64,000 nucleotides of DNA, taken from Steromphala cineraria. Its lineage: Eukaryota > Mollusca > Gastropoda > Trochida > Trochidae. A program made the translations under genes and the position numbers. The notes under the pieces were generated by a model. The model was not told where the DNA came from. It searched no databases and was given only the letters and a program-made list of their open reading frames with translations. The DNA lies in NCBI GenBank assembly GCA_916613615.1, contig OU744736.1, forward strand, positions 3,728,330-3,792,329, given 5' to 3'. Of the stretch, positions 11,578 through 26,468 are shown piece after piece; positions within the stretch are counted from its first letter, which is position 1, and each line of letters starts with the position of its first letter.

Positions 11578-11941
11578 TTAAAGGGGCAGTAGCACGTTTT
11601 TTGATAATTTTATATTTTAAAATTTTCACTGATAATTGTAAGTTAATGTTAAATGTATTACTTTGACAGTGAAAAAAATCTCATTACACAAGTCAATCAC
11701 CCATAGTCAGAGGACAAAGTATGAAGATTTACACAAATCCATTGGCGGCCATTTTTGTGTGAACACCTTTAATTCAATTTTTGTAAGAAAAGGGAATCGC
11801 ATGACTAAACTTTACATTGCATATTTGAATTATTACTGCTCCATTTAGTTTAAATACATTGTCTTGCATTTGGAACCATTAATTTTCATTTTCATGACAT
11901 CACCTTATATTGCCCCTAAAAACGTGCTACTGCCCCTTTAA
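11578..11941 (+). mobile_element. TTAA MITE family A, copy 1
   Basis: A 364-bp element bounded by TTAA. It starts TTAAAGGGGCAGTAGCACG and ends with the inverted counterpart. It has no coding capacity. TTAA target duplication suggests mobilisation by a piggyBac-type transposase, but the termini lack the CCC start usual for that superfamily. It inserts about 20 bases past the LINE 3' end. The forward orientation is defined here as the one with TTGATAATTTTATATTTTAA next to the left TIR. Confidence 0.9.
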
Positions 11942-12654
11942 AATCAAGATCGACAGTTCAATTTATTTGTTAAAACCTGTTGACAGTAGGTATAATAAAA
12001 AAAAAGATCTAAATTCAATCAAAATGAACAAACTGTAGCAGATAAGTCCCTAAGTAATTGATTTATAATGACAGTCATACATAGAAACAGACCAAGTACC
12101 TTCCAAATCGAATAATGCTCCTTTTTCTCTCCAAAGAAGGTAGTCTCGTTCAGTACAAGGATGTATCAGCTTGGCCAGCTTTAAAGTTTGATGTTTTCGG
12201 ATATTCGAAGTATTTTAACATTCTGTTAAATAAATAAAAAGATAATAAACATATTAAAAATGACTCTAGAACATTATAATAAACTTAAGCGACCTCATTT
12301 GCACTGTGGTACTTTGTACAATGAACGCGAAAAACTATTTTCCTGTCGTAAATGCTGAGCGTCTCATGACGTGCTTAAGCTCACAAGTACTATGCAGGAC
12401 TATGCAAGCAATACGTCCCTTTCTATGATAAGCAATGAATCGATTAGGAAAAACTGTTTAGTGTCCATACTTTCACTTATCATATTCCTGATATATTTGG
12501 TTGGTACCACGAATGAGTAAAACCCTTTACTTTGACACTTTGTTCACTTTGGTATGCATGCTTACGTCAAACAAACGCCCACGTATTACTGTGTGAAAAT
12601 AGGAATATTTAAGCACGCAGTGCCTATAATAAGACATACATGTACTACCCAGAG

Positions 12655-12716
12655 GAGTTTAGATATCTGGTAATGGGAACAAAACGTGCTTAGAAATGTG
12701 CTCATTATTTCCGTTA
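12655..12716 (+). repeat. Diverged repeat, right copy A
   Basis: Counterpart of 109-172; the two share AACGTG, AGAAATGTGCT and ATTATTT with mismatches between. Same orientation. Confidence 0.5.
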
Positions 12717-13707
12717 GACTAAGAGTTTCAGTTTCTAGAGATGATTAGGTTCTTCGTACTGTTTCAATTGTCGACCAGAGCACTTTTGTGGATACTGATT
12801 GAATAGACAGGAACACATTTGCGTAATTAATACTAAAAGGGATTGAGTTAATGTGCAATCTTTAAAAAAATCTTCAAGGTTGGCACCCCTTTTTGTAAAT
12901 ATCAATTGTATTATTTGTTATCCTATAACTTCCAATCTGTACCCATATTCATTCTCTGCCATTTTCTTTAGAAATTGTAAATCATCCATGCACATGGAGA
13001 AGAGATTCTAATTTGGAGAATGTTCAAATGTTTCAATCAAACCTTTTGTCATTATTAAAAGCCTATAGGTAAAAGCATTGATATTCATTTGTACTTTTAA
13101 CAGGTACAAAACACTTAAATCATAGACTATATGATTACCTGGATAACTTAATGGTTATTCCCGGAGCTAATTCTATGACGAGGCTTAGATGGCCTGACGT
13201 AATAAGTATTAAGGTTTTAGGATATAGATTTCTGAAAAAATTATACTCATTACTTCTCCTTCAAGAGTATAATGACATAAGTACCAGGTAATATCAGCTT
13301 TGTCGTTTTGAAAAGTTTGATTTTCAGTCACGAGCGGCAGTTGAATGAGCCCATTTCTAAGACGATTAGCGGAGCAGTTTATCGACTTTAATGCTCTAGA
13401 GCAACTATTAGGATCAATTAAAAGTGTTTTCGATTGAAAAGGATTCGACTCGGAATTTGTAAAATCGTGGAATTTTATATGATATTTCACCACCTTTTTA
13501 GCGTAATCCACTCCTTCTCGTGCATTCTCCTTCACATAGTGCGAGTTTATTCTTGACAATTGATGAACTAATTTGCTTAACAACTATAATATTCAGGCCT
13601 CTCATTCCCTAGTAGATTCTTCTATAGATAACATTGTAAAAATGAGTAGATTTTCTCTTATCCTCATATTGTGTGTAAATCCTATAATAAAACATAAAAA
13701 ACAAGTC

Positions 13708-13917
13708 TGTGACGTCAACCCTGAAACGATTATTCTATATTGCTTTGTAATCAGTCGAAGCATCGCTAAATTGGTCAATAAGGAACGTGATTTTGTGAAA
13801 TAAATTGTATTGACACAACTACGGTCTGTCTTCCTTGAGAAATTAGAGATATGAACTCTGCTATCAATCTAGTAGCGACCTATGTACAAACCATTACCAA
13901 GAATGATTAGGAACAGA
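13708..13917 (+). repeat. Diverged repeat, right copy B
   Basis: Counterpart of 4050-4256, with the long shared block ATTGGTCAATAAGGAACGTG at about 13770 and CTATGTACAAACCATTA near 13880. Confidence 0.65.
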
Positions 13918-14876
13918 GATTGTCACAATCAAAGACTTTTTCATACCCTACAACGGCGAAATTAAACAACTAGAATCAATAGAAAAAACTTTAATAGAAG
14001 GGTATGAATGCCATCATATCGACAATTAATGTGAAGGAATTAGGAGATGAAACTTGTGTTTTTGAAAATCAGAGAAAACACTTTCATGTATTTTTGTGTT
14101 TAATCGGTATAGTTTTAACATATTGTCTTATCCTTTACCTGTCCTCAAGAACAACCATGGAGATTGGAACCTTTATCCACTAACAATAAGGTTTGCAACA
14201 TGTCACAAGGCTAATCGATGGGGAACCGCTGGTTACCACCCACTTTATATATATTCTAAAGATCAACTCAGAGTAAGTAAAACGTTTCAAGTAAACAATT
14301 AGTATATTTGTAAAAGCAAGACATATCTCTTGACGATGTACATGTACGGGCGTGCTTGATGACAAAACCTTAATGAAAACGGTATTGTATATCCAAAGAA
14401 AATATCATCTTAGTAAAAGGGGATAAGATTAATAGTTTCATGCTAAAAGGATTGACCATTAAGAAAAGATCAATAGAGAGAAAATGTCTCCATTAGTTCA
14501 CGACGGTCGTTCTGGATTTTATCATATGCCACTCGATAACACGTTATCATCCCCATTAGTGTGTCCCCTTTAATTGAGCGGAACATTGAAACTCCAAATA
14601 TAACATAAAATTGCTTATTATCACTCTATCACACTATTTTCTCTATCATTTGAAAAAACCAACTTCGTAAAATGATAAGATAAATTAACAAACGAGCCTT
14701 TTAAGTTCTGACATTGCCGAGAGTAAATATATCACAGCAACGGTTTTTGTTATATAACATTAGTTTACAGGAAGCTAGATTTGTTGCAGACAGAAAGCTA
14801 TCTTTAATTTTTTTAATTAAAGACATATATGTTTTCAAAGTGTTTTGCTCTCTTAGTTAACATCTCAGAAATGTCC

Positions 14877-15240
14877 TTAAAGGGGCAGTAGCACGTTTTT
14901 TGATAATTTTATATTTTAAAAATTGCACTTATAATTGTAAGTAAATGCCTAATGTATTATATTGACAGTGACAACAATCACATTACACAAGCCAATCACC
15001 CATAGTCAGAGGACAAAGTATGAGGATTCACATAAAATCCATTGGCGGTCATTTTTTTGTGAACACCTTTAATTCATTTTTGTAAGATAAAGGAATCGCA
15101 TGGCTGAACCTTACGTTATATATTTGAATTATTACTGCTCCATTTAGTTTAAATACATTGTCTTTCATTTGTAACCATTTATTTTCATTTTCCTGACATC
15201 ACCTTATATTCCCCCTTAAAACGTGCTACTGCCCCTTTAA
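14877..15240 (+). mobile_element. TTAA MITE family A, copy 2
   Basis: 364 bp, TTAA at both ends, same orientation as copy 1 and very similar throughout, including the interior block with CCAATC and ATTGGCGG. Confidence 0.9.
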
Positions 15241-18200
15241 CTCACGTAAAATATATCTAATGGAGCATTTTAATCGCTCAACACTGCCTTTCAAATCGTT
15301 CTCCTGTTCCATTACCCCCACAACATCATTTCTGAAAGAGACTTGTTAATGGATCATATTTACATTTTATTAAAACTTTGCAAATGTTGTACATCATTCT
15401 GGCATTCACTGAAGGAAGTATCAAAATTGGAAAATAAGATTTTCTACTGTCCTGTCTTCTCCTATTTTCATATTTCTTCGTAGAAAAATGCAACAAAATA
15501 TCTTTTGTAAACATTAGGTTATATTATAGATTTTTCACCAAAATATTTCGAAATGACAAGGACAATGAATAATTCACAACTTTAATAAAACAATGTTTTT
15601 GGACTCTTTTGAATTCCGATCTTTGACAAAAATGCACAAATCTCTGCAAAATTATGTTCTTTTGTACTAAGATTGCAATGCTTAAGTTTTAGTTCATTTA
15701 CTCAAGATAATGCAGGATTTGCAGGTTAGTGTTTGAATGAGTGGACAGAAATAAATTAAATTGTCATAATAGAGCAATTTTAATGATTTATAATTCTAAC
15801 CTTGATTTATACTTTTTAAGATGTCAATTGCTAATTTTGCTTTAGTATAGAACATACAATCAGAATTGTATAATTTGTTCAATCCGTGCCCCTCACATTT
15901 GATAATTATAATCACGTTAAAATAGATACAATCATCCTGTAGACATAAGTATTTTTACATACTTAGCATTGGACATCATCTTTTACAGTGTTGATCATTG
16001 ATGTATATAATGGTGATGTGAGACCACATTATCTCTTCTTACTCTGTTTGTTTGCACAGTTTCATGAAGAGGCATCAATTCAATTATTGTACCACAGTGC
16101 TGAGTGATCATCATTTGGTTAATAGCAATGATTTGTTAAAACCTCGACGTTTCGTCTAGACGATTGGAATAAATGCCTTGATATGATGCAGCACTAATCA
16201 ATCATTCTTATTATATGTTTTTAGAAACCGTTGATAAATTATTACATCCAGACAATTGATCGTAACAAAAGAAGAATTTTCATGTCTTTCAGATACAAAA
16301 GTATTTGATTACCGTTGTTAGGTGATCGCTAATGTCATGAAGCTAACCTGACATATTACGCTATTAAGTACCTAACGTTGCAAAGGTACATCAAAGTAAG
16401 TTTATAATTGTAGGACAATGCATGTCGATGATTGAATATCTGTTTGCGAGATTCAGTTGTGATCACAGACTCAGTCTTGAACATGAAATTCAAGCAACAC
16501 TTATGATAGACAACATTTCCAGTGTATGAATCGAATTACACCAAAAAGAAGTCTGTAATTTCTTTGTCTAGCACGTAACGCATATATTAGTCACTTACTG
16601 ACAAAGTTTAGAACCAATAGTTCTATTCAAACTTTCGAGAAGCAAAGTCATCATTTCACAATAATCAGACGTGATGTTGTGTCTATGTATATCATTTAAG
16701 CGTAAAGAAAGGGACAAATCAATGATTGAATATTTCACACAAAAGTCTCTCACCTAATATTTTATTACTATCCATTCAGTCTAAACACGCTGAACAGTTG
16801 TATGCCTTGTTGTAATTCCAACTTCTAAAATGGCTCTCAAAGAAGCTTTCCGACGTCAACATGGAGACTTGACAATACATACCATTCACTCCCTTGGATA
16901 CCATGATACAGCTGTCATTCAAATATTCAAATAGACTGTGATAAATAAGGATATTATTCATATAAAAAGTGTTTGCTCTAGGTTGAACAATATCAGAATT
17001 TTTAGTAATAGCTTACAACTTTACAAACCTAACTACGTTTTAAAAAATTTAAAATTCCCCGAAAGATCCCTTAAAAAAAATCGAAAATGTTTCTGACAGT
17101 GGAAGAGAAATTTCCGAAAGGTAGCAGTAGGTGTCGATACTTGAAGTGAGAGAGAAAAGGTCGGGTTTTTTTGTGAAACCCTTTAAGCAAAGCCGGTTGC
17201 CGCAAATACTCCACTTTCTTACAAAAAGACGCTGAGATGTATGTAAGGCCATTGGTTCGATTCTGTTTTGGTAATGCATTTGTCAGAAGAGCCCGAATAC
17301 AACATTGACTTCGTCAGGTGACCTGGAAGAAGACAACAGGAAACAATTGGTGTGGACTTTTGATATAGAATCGTTTGCAATCCAAATATGTGTACCTAAA
17401 GGATCACGTATTTGCATAATGTAAGCTGTTTTATGGCTGATGTTTGGATTTTTAGAATATTGGAATAAGGTAATAGACAGATGAGGTACAACTTTGGAAA
17501 TACGAGTTTCTTAAAATTTCGATTTGAATATCCCGTGTTGAACTCCGAGTAAAACATAAGCACAGTTAAACTGACCTAGTGAAAAGGATTCCCTATGACT
17601 CGTATTTAAGGTTGATGATGAATTATGAAGCATGAAATAAGACCCGAAACATTATTGTGATGTTTGACTGTGAAGAGTTATATACAAATGTGTAAAGGAA
17701 CAATGAATCTTTTAACTTTAAGTGAATTTTTAACATAATCCGTTTCGTTTTTGCAAAGCAATCAAGGGCATAGTTTTGAAAGCTTCTACCACAAAATAAC
17801 TGCGTCTTAGCTAATTGTTTGCACTACATTACCCATTGGATTTCATCGTTTTAATAATTTCGGCAACACATGGGGTCATTTACAGGGATTTCTGTGTATT
17901 TATGTTCGACATCAAATTTAAATAACAATGATAACATGGTGCATGCTTGACCTCACTAATTGCTGCTACAAAACCTATTTGATAAAGACATCGTAATTAC
18001 AACATTAAATAACGATTCACAATAAACTGCATAACAAAAGATCACCGGAAGATATGGTCATCGAATTTCATTATCTCATTTTTCGTATTGATTACAATTA
18101 CAACTTCTAGAATGCCATTTCCATGCATTTTACTAATACGAAATTAATGAAAATGTAACTGATTTATCTTGAGCAATGCAGTCAATAATTACAAATATCT

Positions 18201-21200
18201 AATTTGACAATAGCATCATGAAAACTAATAAAGATTCTGGTTTCTTGAAACTAATTTGTTTAGGAGGGATTATGTAAATCTAAAGGGAACCTTAAAATGA
18301 AACATGAACCTGTGTAGGATGAGCTGCTAAAAGGATCCATTAACTTAATTGTTCTCAGGTCCAATTTTAATAGAAAACACTTATGGTGTTCATAATTAAT
18401 GTCCAGAAAACGTCTTTGCTACATTATTGTTAAATTGTTTTCGTGTGTTGCCCTGTGAAACATAAAACGTGTGTTTTATAACGTTGCGAATCGAATTTCA
18501 TTTGGTATAATTGAACATGTTTTACGTGTTTGCCTCAGTTTTGCCAGTCCCTGTTTCAATATGTTTGTAGAGGATTACACTCCAAACATTAAGATATAAG
18601 GAATAAGCAAAGGACAAAATGTTCGACCTGAACGTTAACACAATAGATCTTAGATTAGTTCCGCTAGAAGCTCAAATAACTTTCCCTACTATTATCAATA
18701 TAAACCACATCTCTATAGTTTGTTTCAGTGTATTTTAGCGAAGCTATTCTTTTACTTAGTAGAGGAACATTTTACTGTTAAAAGTATATGTTTAGCTTTC
18801 TCCCCATATTTAGTTGAAAGATAGAGCTGAGGACTTCCAGTAACAGACACTGAGTCCGTATTTCAAAACGAAATTTTCCTGCTATCCTTTGAATGTCAGG
18901 ACGCCCTAAACTTCAACCTTGAAAAATATCCAAAGAACTTTCATTATCTCTCATTCATTAGCTTTCTCCTCCTTTCTCTTTTATAAAGTGCAGTTGTTAA
19001 GAGCCCGTTAAACATGGTATTTCTATCCCCAAAAACGTAAGTGCTTCTAGTAAAGATATTTTACATTTTTTGTGTAAAAATGTGCCATTTTATGCAACAA
19101 CAATGCAGTTTATGTTGAATGTTAACAAAACGAACCGCAACTTTGTAATTCTTTAATAGTGAAAAATGGTCTACAAAATGGGACTGACACGACAATGACG
19201 TCTCCAAAATTAAAATGATTAACAATAAATTGTTCATGAATATTTAGTCTTGTTATTTCAATATAGAACGAGGGTTCTTGAAAACACATTTGCGATTTAC
19301 TGATGATTAACCTTTCTCCTATATTTTTTTTATTACATACCGTCAATTTCTCTGAAATGGATATATCAATATAATAAAGATTTTCGGAATAAGAGCTTTA
19401 TCATTCTTAGAGTACGACAGTTTTGTTCAGTTTTTTAATACTAATTTTCATTAAAGGGTATACGTGCATATTTTAATGTTTTATATGTTAATGTGTTTTT
19501 GTAGCGTGAACCTCATCAGCAAGGTATCAACACACCATCAACAGAGTCGATTTCAAAATATTGTAAAGATGGTTACACATACACGTATTATTTTATAAAT
19601 ATATGATATTGAGAAATATTTCAGTTAAGCCCTCATATTTTTAAGGAAATGTTAATCTTGTTGATCATGCACACACATGTATACACTAAAATTAAAGTGA
19701 TGCTTTTTCAAGTTTAAGCCTTATAAAATCTATAATGCTTTGAAGATCGGTAAGGGTTTAACTCGGAAAATAAACATGATATGTCGTTGCAGTAATTATT
19801 AGATTCGGTTAACGTTTATTCAGAAATTTGAAGAAATATTTTCTATAATTATTCAAGATCGATAGCAATTTGTTCAGTTTTTGCGGTGAAAGTAGAGGCA
19901 ATGATGTGTGTATTTAATGCTTTCCAATATTGAATCAGCCTTCTGATCCCTTTATCCGTAATATATTGCATTGGGGTGAAGCAATGATGGTGTTAATGCT
20001 GAAATTTGAGAAGAAAAACAGCTACATCACACCCAGTGGTCTCATAAAGGGAAATATGTAATTTGTAAAACTTCTGATAACCAACGTAATGTTTGTGTTT
20101 TATGTATCATTGATCAATCAGCATAACAATTGTTTCTCTTGTTTCCGTTTTACGTCAGGTTAAATATCAAGGTGTTAGGACTGTTGGGGCCATTATTAGT
20201 GATAATTATTTTGTGGTTACTTTAGGAAATAGTTTATTTCATGATAAACAGTGCCAATATATCATTGATTATTTGAACATATACCTTTTGTTTAGGTTTT
20301 ATTTGATCATGATAAGCGATGCACAGAGATTTCAAATTATGGGCAGATTCTGCTCAAATGCAACCGTTTAATAAACGTCTGATTTATGTTATAAATTGAA
20401 ACCTTCCCGACAAAAGATCGAACAAAATATTTAAAGGTTTGATATATGTTATTAATAGAAAGTTTGGCTTACAACTTGTCATTATTGATAGATCAAAAGA
20501 TCCTCCGACTGAAATGTACATGTGATAATGATTTTATTGTGATTAAGCGTTCTAAAACCAAACATATTGATAACATAGTGAGGTATTCATCAAATGGGTT
20601 ATCTTTATACCTTCAGATTACAAAATGTCACGGAGAGCTGAAAATGTCATGAAATATTTATGAGAGCCTCACAAAACTAATATAAGTCAAGGCAAATGTC
20701 GGAAGGAGTCCTGGCAACTGGTTCGTCATTGGTCATTGTAAAGTTGTAAGATATTAAATCAACAGGGTTGATTTTAGAGATGATAAAATTTACATGAGGA
20801 ACTTGAAACTCAAGGAGGCAATATACTTTCCATGCAATATATACGCCTTTGGGGTAGGAAAATGAAAATTAACAGTAGCCTATAGCTAGGATGGTTTTCA
20901 AATTGTTTTCTATAAATGTTTTAATGAAGTCACGATTAAAGAGAACATCCCTTTTACTGTGACATGGGAAGTAATTGCTTGTATTCGAAAGCAAATCTGG
21001 ATCATGTCTGACAATTGGAGGGCATTCATCAAACGCTCTTCACAGGCACTTGCACACAATTACCGATTCTTTTTTCGAGACTCAAAGAGTTGTCCAATTA
21101 ACCCCCGGTCCGCAAACTTGTGAACTTTCGAAATGCCACTTTTACATTTTTCATTTTACTTGTAGTAGAATTAAGGTTTTATTTTTGATACAATATTAAC

Positions 21201-22569
21201 ATGATAACGAAGGATTTATAAAACAGTAAACAGAATGAAAGAGATAATGTTTAATTCTTGTCTCGTCTCATACATTCACGAACATTTCAAATGAACATAC
21301 ATAAATAATAACACGCTCGGACTGTGTCGTTTTAATCATGGAAAGAAAACATGATATGTGTTAAACAAGACAGTAATTGAATTGATTTTAAAGTGAAAGT
21401 TTTTTGTGGGCCCAGAAACCTTTCTGGTGAATGTTTCCTGACTTGTCCACTCATCGTGTCAGGCAAAAGGTTATTTTTTACGTTTTAGATAGATTCTAAA
21501 GGTCGGAAGCTTTTAAGAGAAACGGCTATAGATGTGTTGTACAATACACAGTCACAAGTTTATATGATATTGCAGGTTTTATAAATAAATGCAATGTTAA
21601 GGTACTTTCAAAAAGAAAGGTCTACCTATTTTTATCGTGTGCATAAACTGGCCGTACACAGCAACGTCAGCAACAGAAAGGAACTGTTTCCATACCGGGA
21701 ATGCTCATTATCTGGTAAACAGATGGTAACAAAAAATTACTTTGTGAAACTCCGTGATTTTCTTTTGAGATAACCATAATTCATTAACAGGAATGTTCTT
21801 TACATAATCTACGAATGACGTATGTGTGTAATAAATTTGGTTGCAATATAGAATTCGGTCAATGAAATGAATACACTCTGATAAAAATATGTATCCAGTG
21901 ATAGCTAATAACTCGTTATTCTTCAAGTAAATATTTCAGTTTAGATAATTTACCCTGAAATGCAATTTTGAAGAGCAAATATTCATTAGCCAGAAATATC
22001 AAATCCTATAGCTTATCCATATCAATAACATATGACGTCCGTAGCGGGAATTTTAGATTATTACTTAAGGTAATTAACTATGCCCTTGAAAAAAACATAC
22101 TTGAAATATCAATCAATTAGGGGTAATGTTACGTCAAATTGATTACATGTCGGTAATGAAACACTTTCCTTTTTCTTTTGTTCTTTAAAAACAGTCGTAT
22201 ACGCTCCAAAAACAATACCGAAAATATAAGTCAATTATTTTTTGAAGTTAGAACATCTAAGCTTTAATGTGATTGGGTAACCAAATACATTCATTTTTAA
22301 TGTAGAATCGAGGAAACCTTGAACAATATCTTATTTTTAGAAAAATTCCCTTAAAAAAATATTATAACAGATGTATCACATGCACCATTAATTGAAAGTC
22401 TTAAAAATGAAAAAAGAAAACCCAAAACTTAACTCTATTCCATTAAAAACATTTTTAATTCTTATAATTCAAACTTGTCAAGATGAGCACAAGCCAAATG
22501 TCTAGCAAGTTATAATGAAGATAGAAGTTTCTTGTATATGTGTAGCACCTTCAATTGTAGCACCATCTA
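15241..22569. other. AT-rich non-coding stretch
   Basis: About 7.3 kb in which I find no gene, terminal repeat pair or tandem array. Open frames are all under 80 codons and unrecognised. Confidence 0.45.
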
Positions 22570-22935
22570 TTAAAGGGGCAGTAGCACGTTTTTAGAGGGA
22601 ATATAAGGTGATGTCAGGAAAATGAAAATAAATGGTTCAGATTGAAAGACAATGTATTTAAACTAAATGGAGCAGTTATAATTCAAATATATAACGTAAA
22701 GTTTAGCCATGCGATTCCTTTGTCTTACACAAATTGAATTAAAGGTGTTCACACAAAATGGCCGCCAATGGATTTTATGTGAATCTTCATACTTTGTCCT
22801 CTGACTATAGATGATTGGCTTGTGTAATGAGATTTTTGACACTGTCAGAATAATACATTAAGCATTAACTTACTATTATCAGTCACAAATTTAAAAAAAG
22901 AAAATAATCAATAAAACGTGCTACTGCCCCTTTAA
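22570..22935 (-). mobile_element. TTAA MITE family A, copy 3 (reverse)
   Basis: 366 bp, TTAA at both ends. The interior is the reverse complement of copies 1 and 2: the ATGGCCGCCAATGG block appears on the plus strand. Confidence 0.9.
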
Positions 22936-25900
22936 CAGTGAAGAACTTATGAAGTAAAATAAGACGAAATTCTGAAAAGACTACGTGCAGTTGTTACTAA
23001 TAAATCTCTCTGCTATCATTCTGTGTGTCCGGGAAAAAACGGTTTGAAATCGTTATCATTTGCTGTGGTCTATGTTTATGACTTTTGTTGGTTTCTTTTT
23101 TTTGACAGTTTATGTGTTTATGTAATCTTAAAGCCCCATCGTCATACTTGCATGCGGTTCGTGGTTACATCTACATGTATATTTTGAGAAACGAAATACA
23201 TCGATTGGTAGAAAAATCTTTCATCGCAAGTACAGTACCCTCTGCAAAGTGCCATAGCTTTTAACGAACCAGCTTTCGGAGACGTCATCATTATTTGTGT
23301 AGGATTAACAACGCGCCCAAGTTACCACAATTGCGACCGATTGGTATCAACTTGGGGGGCAATTCGGAGAAAAGGAAAAGAAAACCTAGTTGTGCGAGAT
23401 ACAAATGTAAGACGGCTGTCAAGCGTATATTGTGAGATGGCAAAACTTGAATCGCCTTCATGCCGACATGCCGGGGCTGCCGTTTTGGTCTCTGGTATAG
23501 TGTCTCCTCTATAATGAATTTAGGTCCGATTTTCTCTAGGCTGGTCGCAAAATTTTGCAAATAATACAATGAATAAAATTAAAATTACTTTAATACTCGA
23601 ATGCATATCAATCATGTGCTGGTATGTCGTCAATAACGAAGAATCTATAACAATCGATTGAGATGTGTAGAAAAGACATAGTATAGCCAGAACTATTATG
23701 AACATTATTGCACTAATTAACTTTAAGTATGTATACCTTTTATCTGTAAGTCTGTATGTTGTATGCATAAAGGTTTTTAAGTCCCTCTTTCATTTCTTTT
23801 GGTCTTTTTTGATTGTTTGATTTTAAGAAAGAATCTTTGCAACCGAAAGGACCGATGTCATGAGCGTATATTTTCACTGTCTAAGAATTTATGCGAGGTT
23901 AGATATGCAATGCTAAGTGGGTTTATGCAAGAATCGCCGAAATATACCGGGAAAGAGCGACAATCCAGCGTGAAATGCCTATCTAAACTTCATCTTGAAT
24001 ACAATGCTAGTAACTGACTTGCATCTTACTTGATACTACTAAATAACAGCTTTTACACCTTATTTCAATTTTCTGCAACCCTTCCAGAATCCCATCAAAG
24101 ATTTATCAATGACTCGCGAAGAACGTCGTGAATGTTGTAGACCTATAAACTTCGTGCAGTCTAAGAACATCCAGCTGCTTCAGTACAGATTGTCACAGTG
24201 TGTTCATTTTGTTTTGGAATTTAAAGGACTAGGACACGTTTTTAGTGTTGCACATAGATATTTAGAGTTCGTAAGTGGTGATTACAAAAGATCAGTTTCC
24301 TTGGAATCCTTCTATAAAGGTACCTTTTACATCCACGTATGAGCTTATCTAATTTGATATGATTTGTTTCATTATTAATAGAATTATAAATCAAAGGTTT
24401 TATTGCAGATCTTCTTAACTAGTATTCTTTACATCGCATGTGTTTTCGTACAACGTGAGTCATTTATCATATAAAATGTTTATTTCTTGATTTCGTAATT
24501 TCCAGTGCCATCATATAACATGTTAATAGGAGAAATTACACGATTAAAAAGTTAGGAACATCCGATTCTTGCCTGCATTTGAAGAAGACCCTTACGTAAA
24601 TGTCAACTGCAGACTAAAAGGTCAGCAAATAAAGGACCTAGATTAGATGCTCGCGTTAGTCAGCTAGATTAATTCAAATGACTTGAGAGGAATTAAACTG
24701 TGAGAACTAAGTGATAAATGTTTTCAGTAGCATGATTACCGTGAAGCAAGTATGGGTTGTTGTTGCTGGGGTTTAAACTTTATAAGGCCCACAACCTGTA
24801 TGCGTTTAACTAGAGTTTAGACATGTCATTTGATCCATCATTTGATCGATCCCTCTCACATGGAATGACTAGAATTATGCAACTGGTTAGTAGAAATGTC
24901 AACACGTGAAAACCAATCTTTTAAAATAAACAATAACTCGTCGTAATAAAGGTAAAAAGTGTGCTCTTATTTGAGTAGTTTGAAATGAAACATCAGTCGT
25001 ACGTGCAAATTGTGCAGACATACATGTTTTACAGCACAAACTTGGGTTTGTTACGATAATGATAACACGGATACTTAATGTCCTGTCCTTCTAATCCATA
25101 AATCTCAGTCTTGTGAGGAGAATATAGTTACATAAATCGGATGTTCTGCCTTGTCTGAACATCCTGTTCGTAACAGAGTCCATTGAGATTCCCTTGATGT
25201 GTATCAGGTCAACCTTGAAAGCTATACTTTTATTGATCCTCCATTTTGATAATGTAGAGAACAATTGATGTTGCTTCGCCATCCATCATCTAGCATTTGC
25301 AACATAAGCAGACTGGGGAAATTCAACTTGTCTCCAGTGGTCTATTAACTGCAAATTATTATCTATTAAAGTCAGAGGACTGGAAAAATTGCTTCGATTT
25401 CAAAAAGGTATTTACTAACGTTAAATATCAGTATATTCATTATAGTATAGCTTGTACAATTTTTGTATATACATTTCATTTACATTTAGAAACGCCTTTA
25501 ATTCATTCAAAAAGAGTTTGTTTTTTTTCACAGACAGACAAGTTTGGAATTTTTAATAGTTTGTATAGATATAATCTGATGACAGACTTTCCATTAGATG
25601 TTATGGTAAAGAGCCATTTACACATTAGACAGTTTTACTTTTTATCATTTGTTACAATGAACATATCATCAAAATGAAATATTATTATTATTTCAATTAT
25701 TGCATCAACGATACTACTTTTCTTCCAGACGAAAACAATATGCAAATCTTATAATATAGGTGTCACAACGTGTAAAAGGCCACTTACAAATTGTTTACAT
25801 ATTTATTAAATCATAGAATAGTAAAACGTTGAATTGACTAGAATAAAATAATCTTTGCTATCATACAACTCCATTTCGTCGGCCGAAAGGCACATGAAGA

Positions 25901-26040
25901 ATTTAACTATTATGTACGCTTTGTATAAGGCAGCTTTTGCTATATCTTTTGTACTATATTGTATATACATATACATATCCATAAGAGAGAGTTGTTGGGG
26001 TTTCTCATGGATTTCGAAGAATAGTTCGAAACACATTTAA
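22936..26040. other. Non-coding stretch with a slightly GC-richer patch
   Basis: The patch at about 23290-23540 is richer in G+C than its surroundings and is open in two minus-strand frames (up to 92 codons from a TTG), but no domain is recognised. A 126-codon plus-strand frame at 25297-25677 also starts only at TTG and is unrecognised. Nothing else is supported. Confidence 0.4.
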
Positions 26041-26468
26041 CATGTACGACTACAACACAAAACTTTACCAAAAGAGGACAAAATAAAGAAACAAAAGAAA
26101 AAGATTATTTGCTCTTCAAAAGGGGAGACGACCATATGCTGACTTAAAGTGCAAATTATCAAAGTGATTTAGTCATAAATTCAGCAAGTCCAGAAGAACA
26201 TTACCAGAGATCAAAGTAACCTGAAACACAACGAAGAACAAAGGAGAGAAAAGAACAGCAACTATCAAGAACACATCAGAAACGTATATCAAACACAGAC
26301 CAGCAACTTGTCAATCTACAACAAGGAACACCGAAGACAGCATTTAAATTGCAAAAGAGGACTGCGAAGACAACTCATGATAAGAATGGACGAAAAGCTG
26401 AAGATACAAAACTATCCACAAAAAAGCAAGCTGTTCAGTTTAGGAGTTTTCGGAAGCAAAGTACATAC

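Larger units (their letters stand above)
11942..14876. other. Non-coding stretch between two MITEs
   Basis: Contains the right-hand copies of two diverged repeats (12655-12716 and 13708-13917). A 124-codon open frame on the minus strand (13209-13583) begins only at TTG and has no recognised domain. I see nothing else. Confidence 0.45.

Noticed and set aside
13209..13583. 124-codon minus-strand ORF
   Set aside because: Starts at TTG, no domain, about chance length.
17180..17270. GGTTCGATTC resembling a tRNA box B
   Set aside because: No box A at suitable spacing and no cloverleaf.
23291..23569. GC-richer segment open in two minus-strand frames
   Set aside because: No domain, no ATG at the start of the longer frame, and no way to choose between frames; noted only as a compositional patch.
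25297..25677. 126-codon plus-strand ORF, possible exon
   Set aside because: It starts only at TTG and has no domain. By rough estimate about one open frame of this length is expected by chance in the window.
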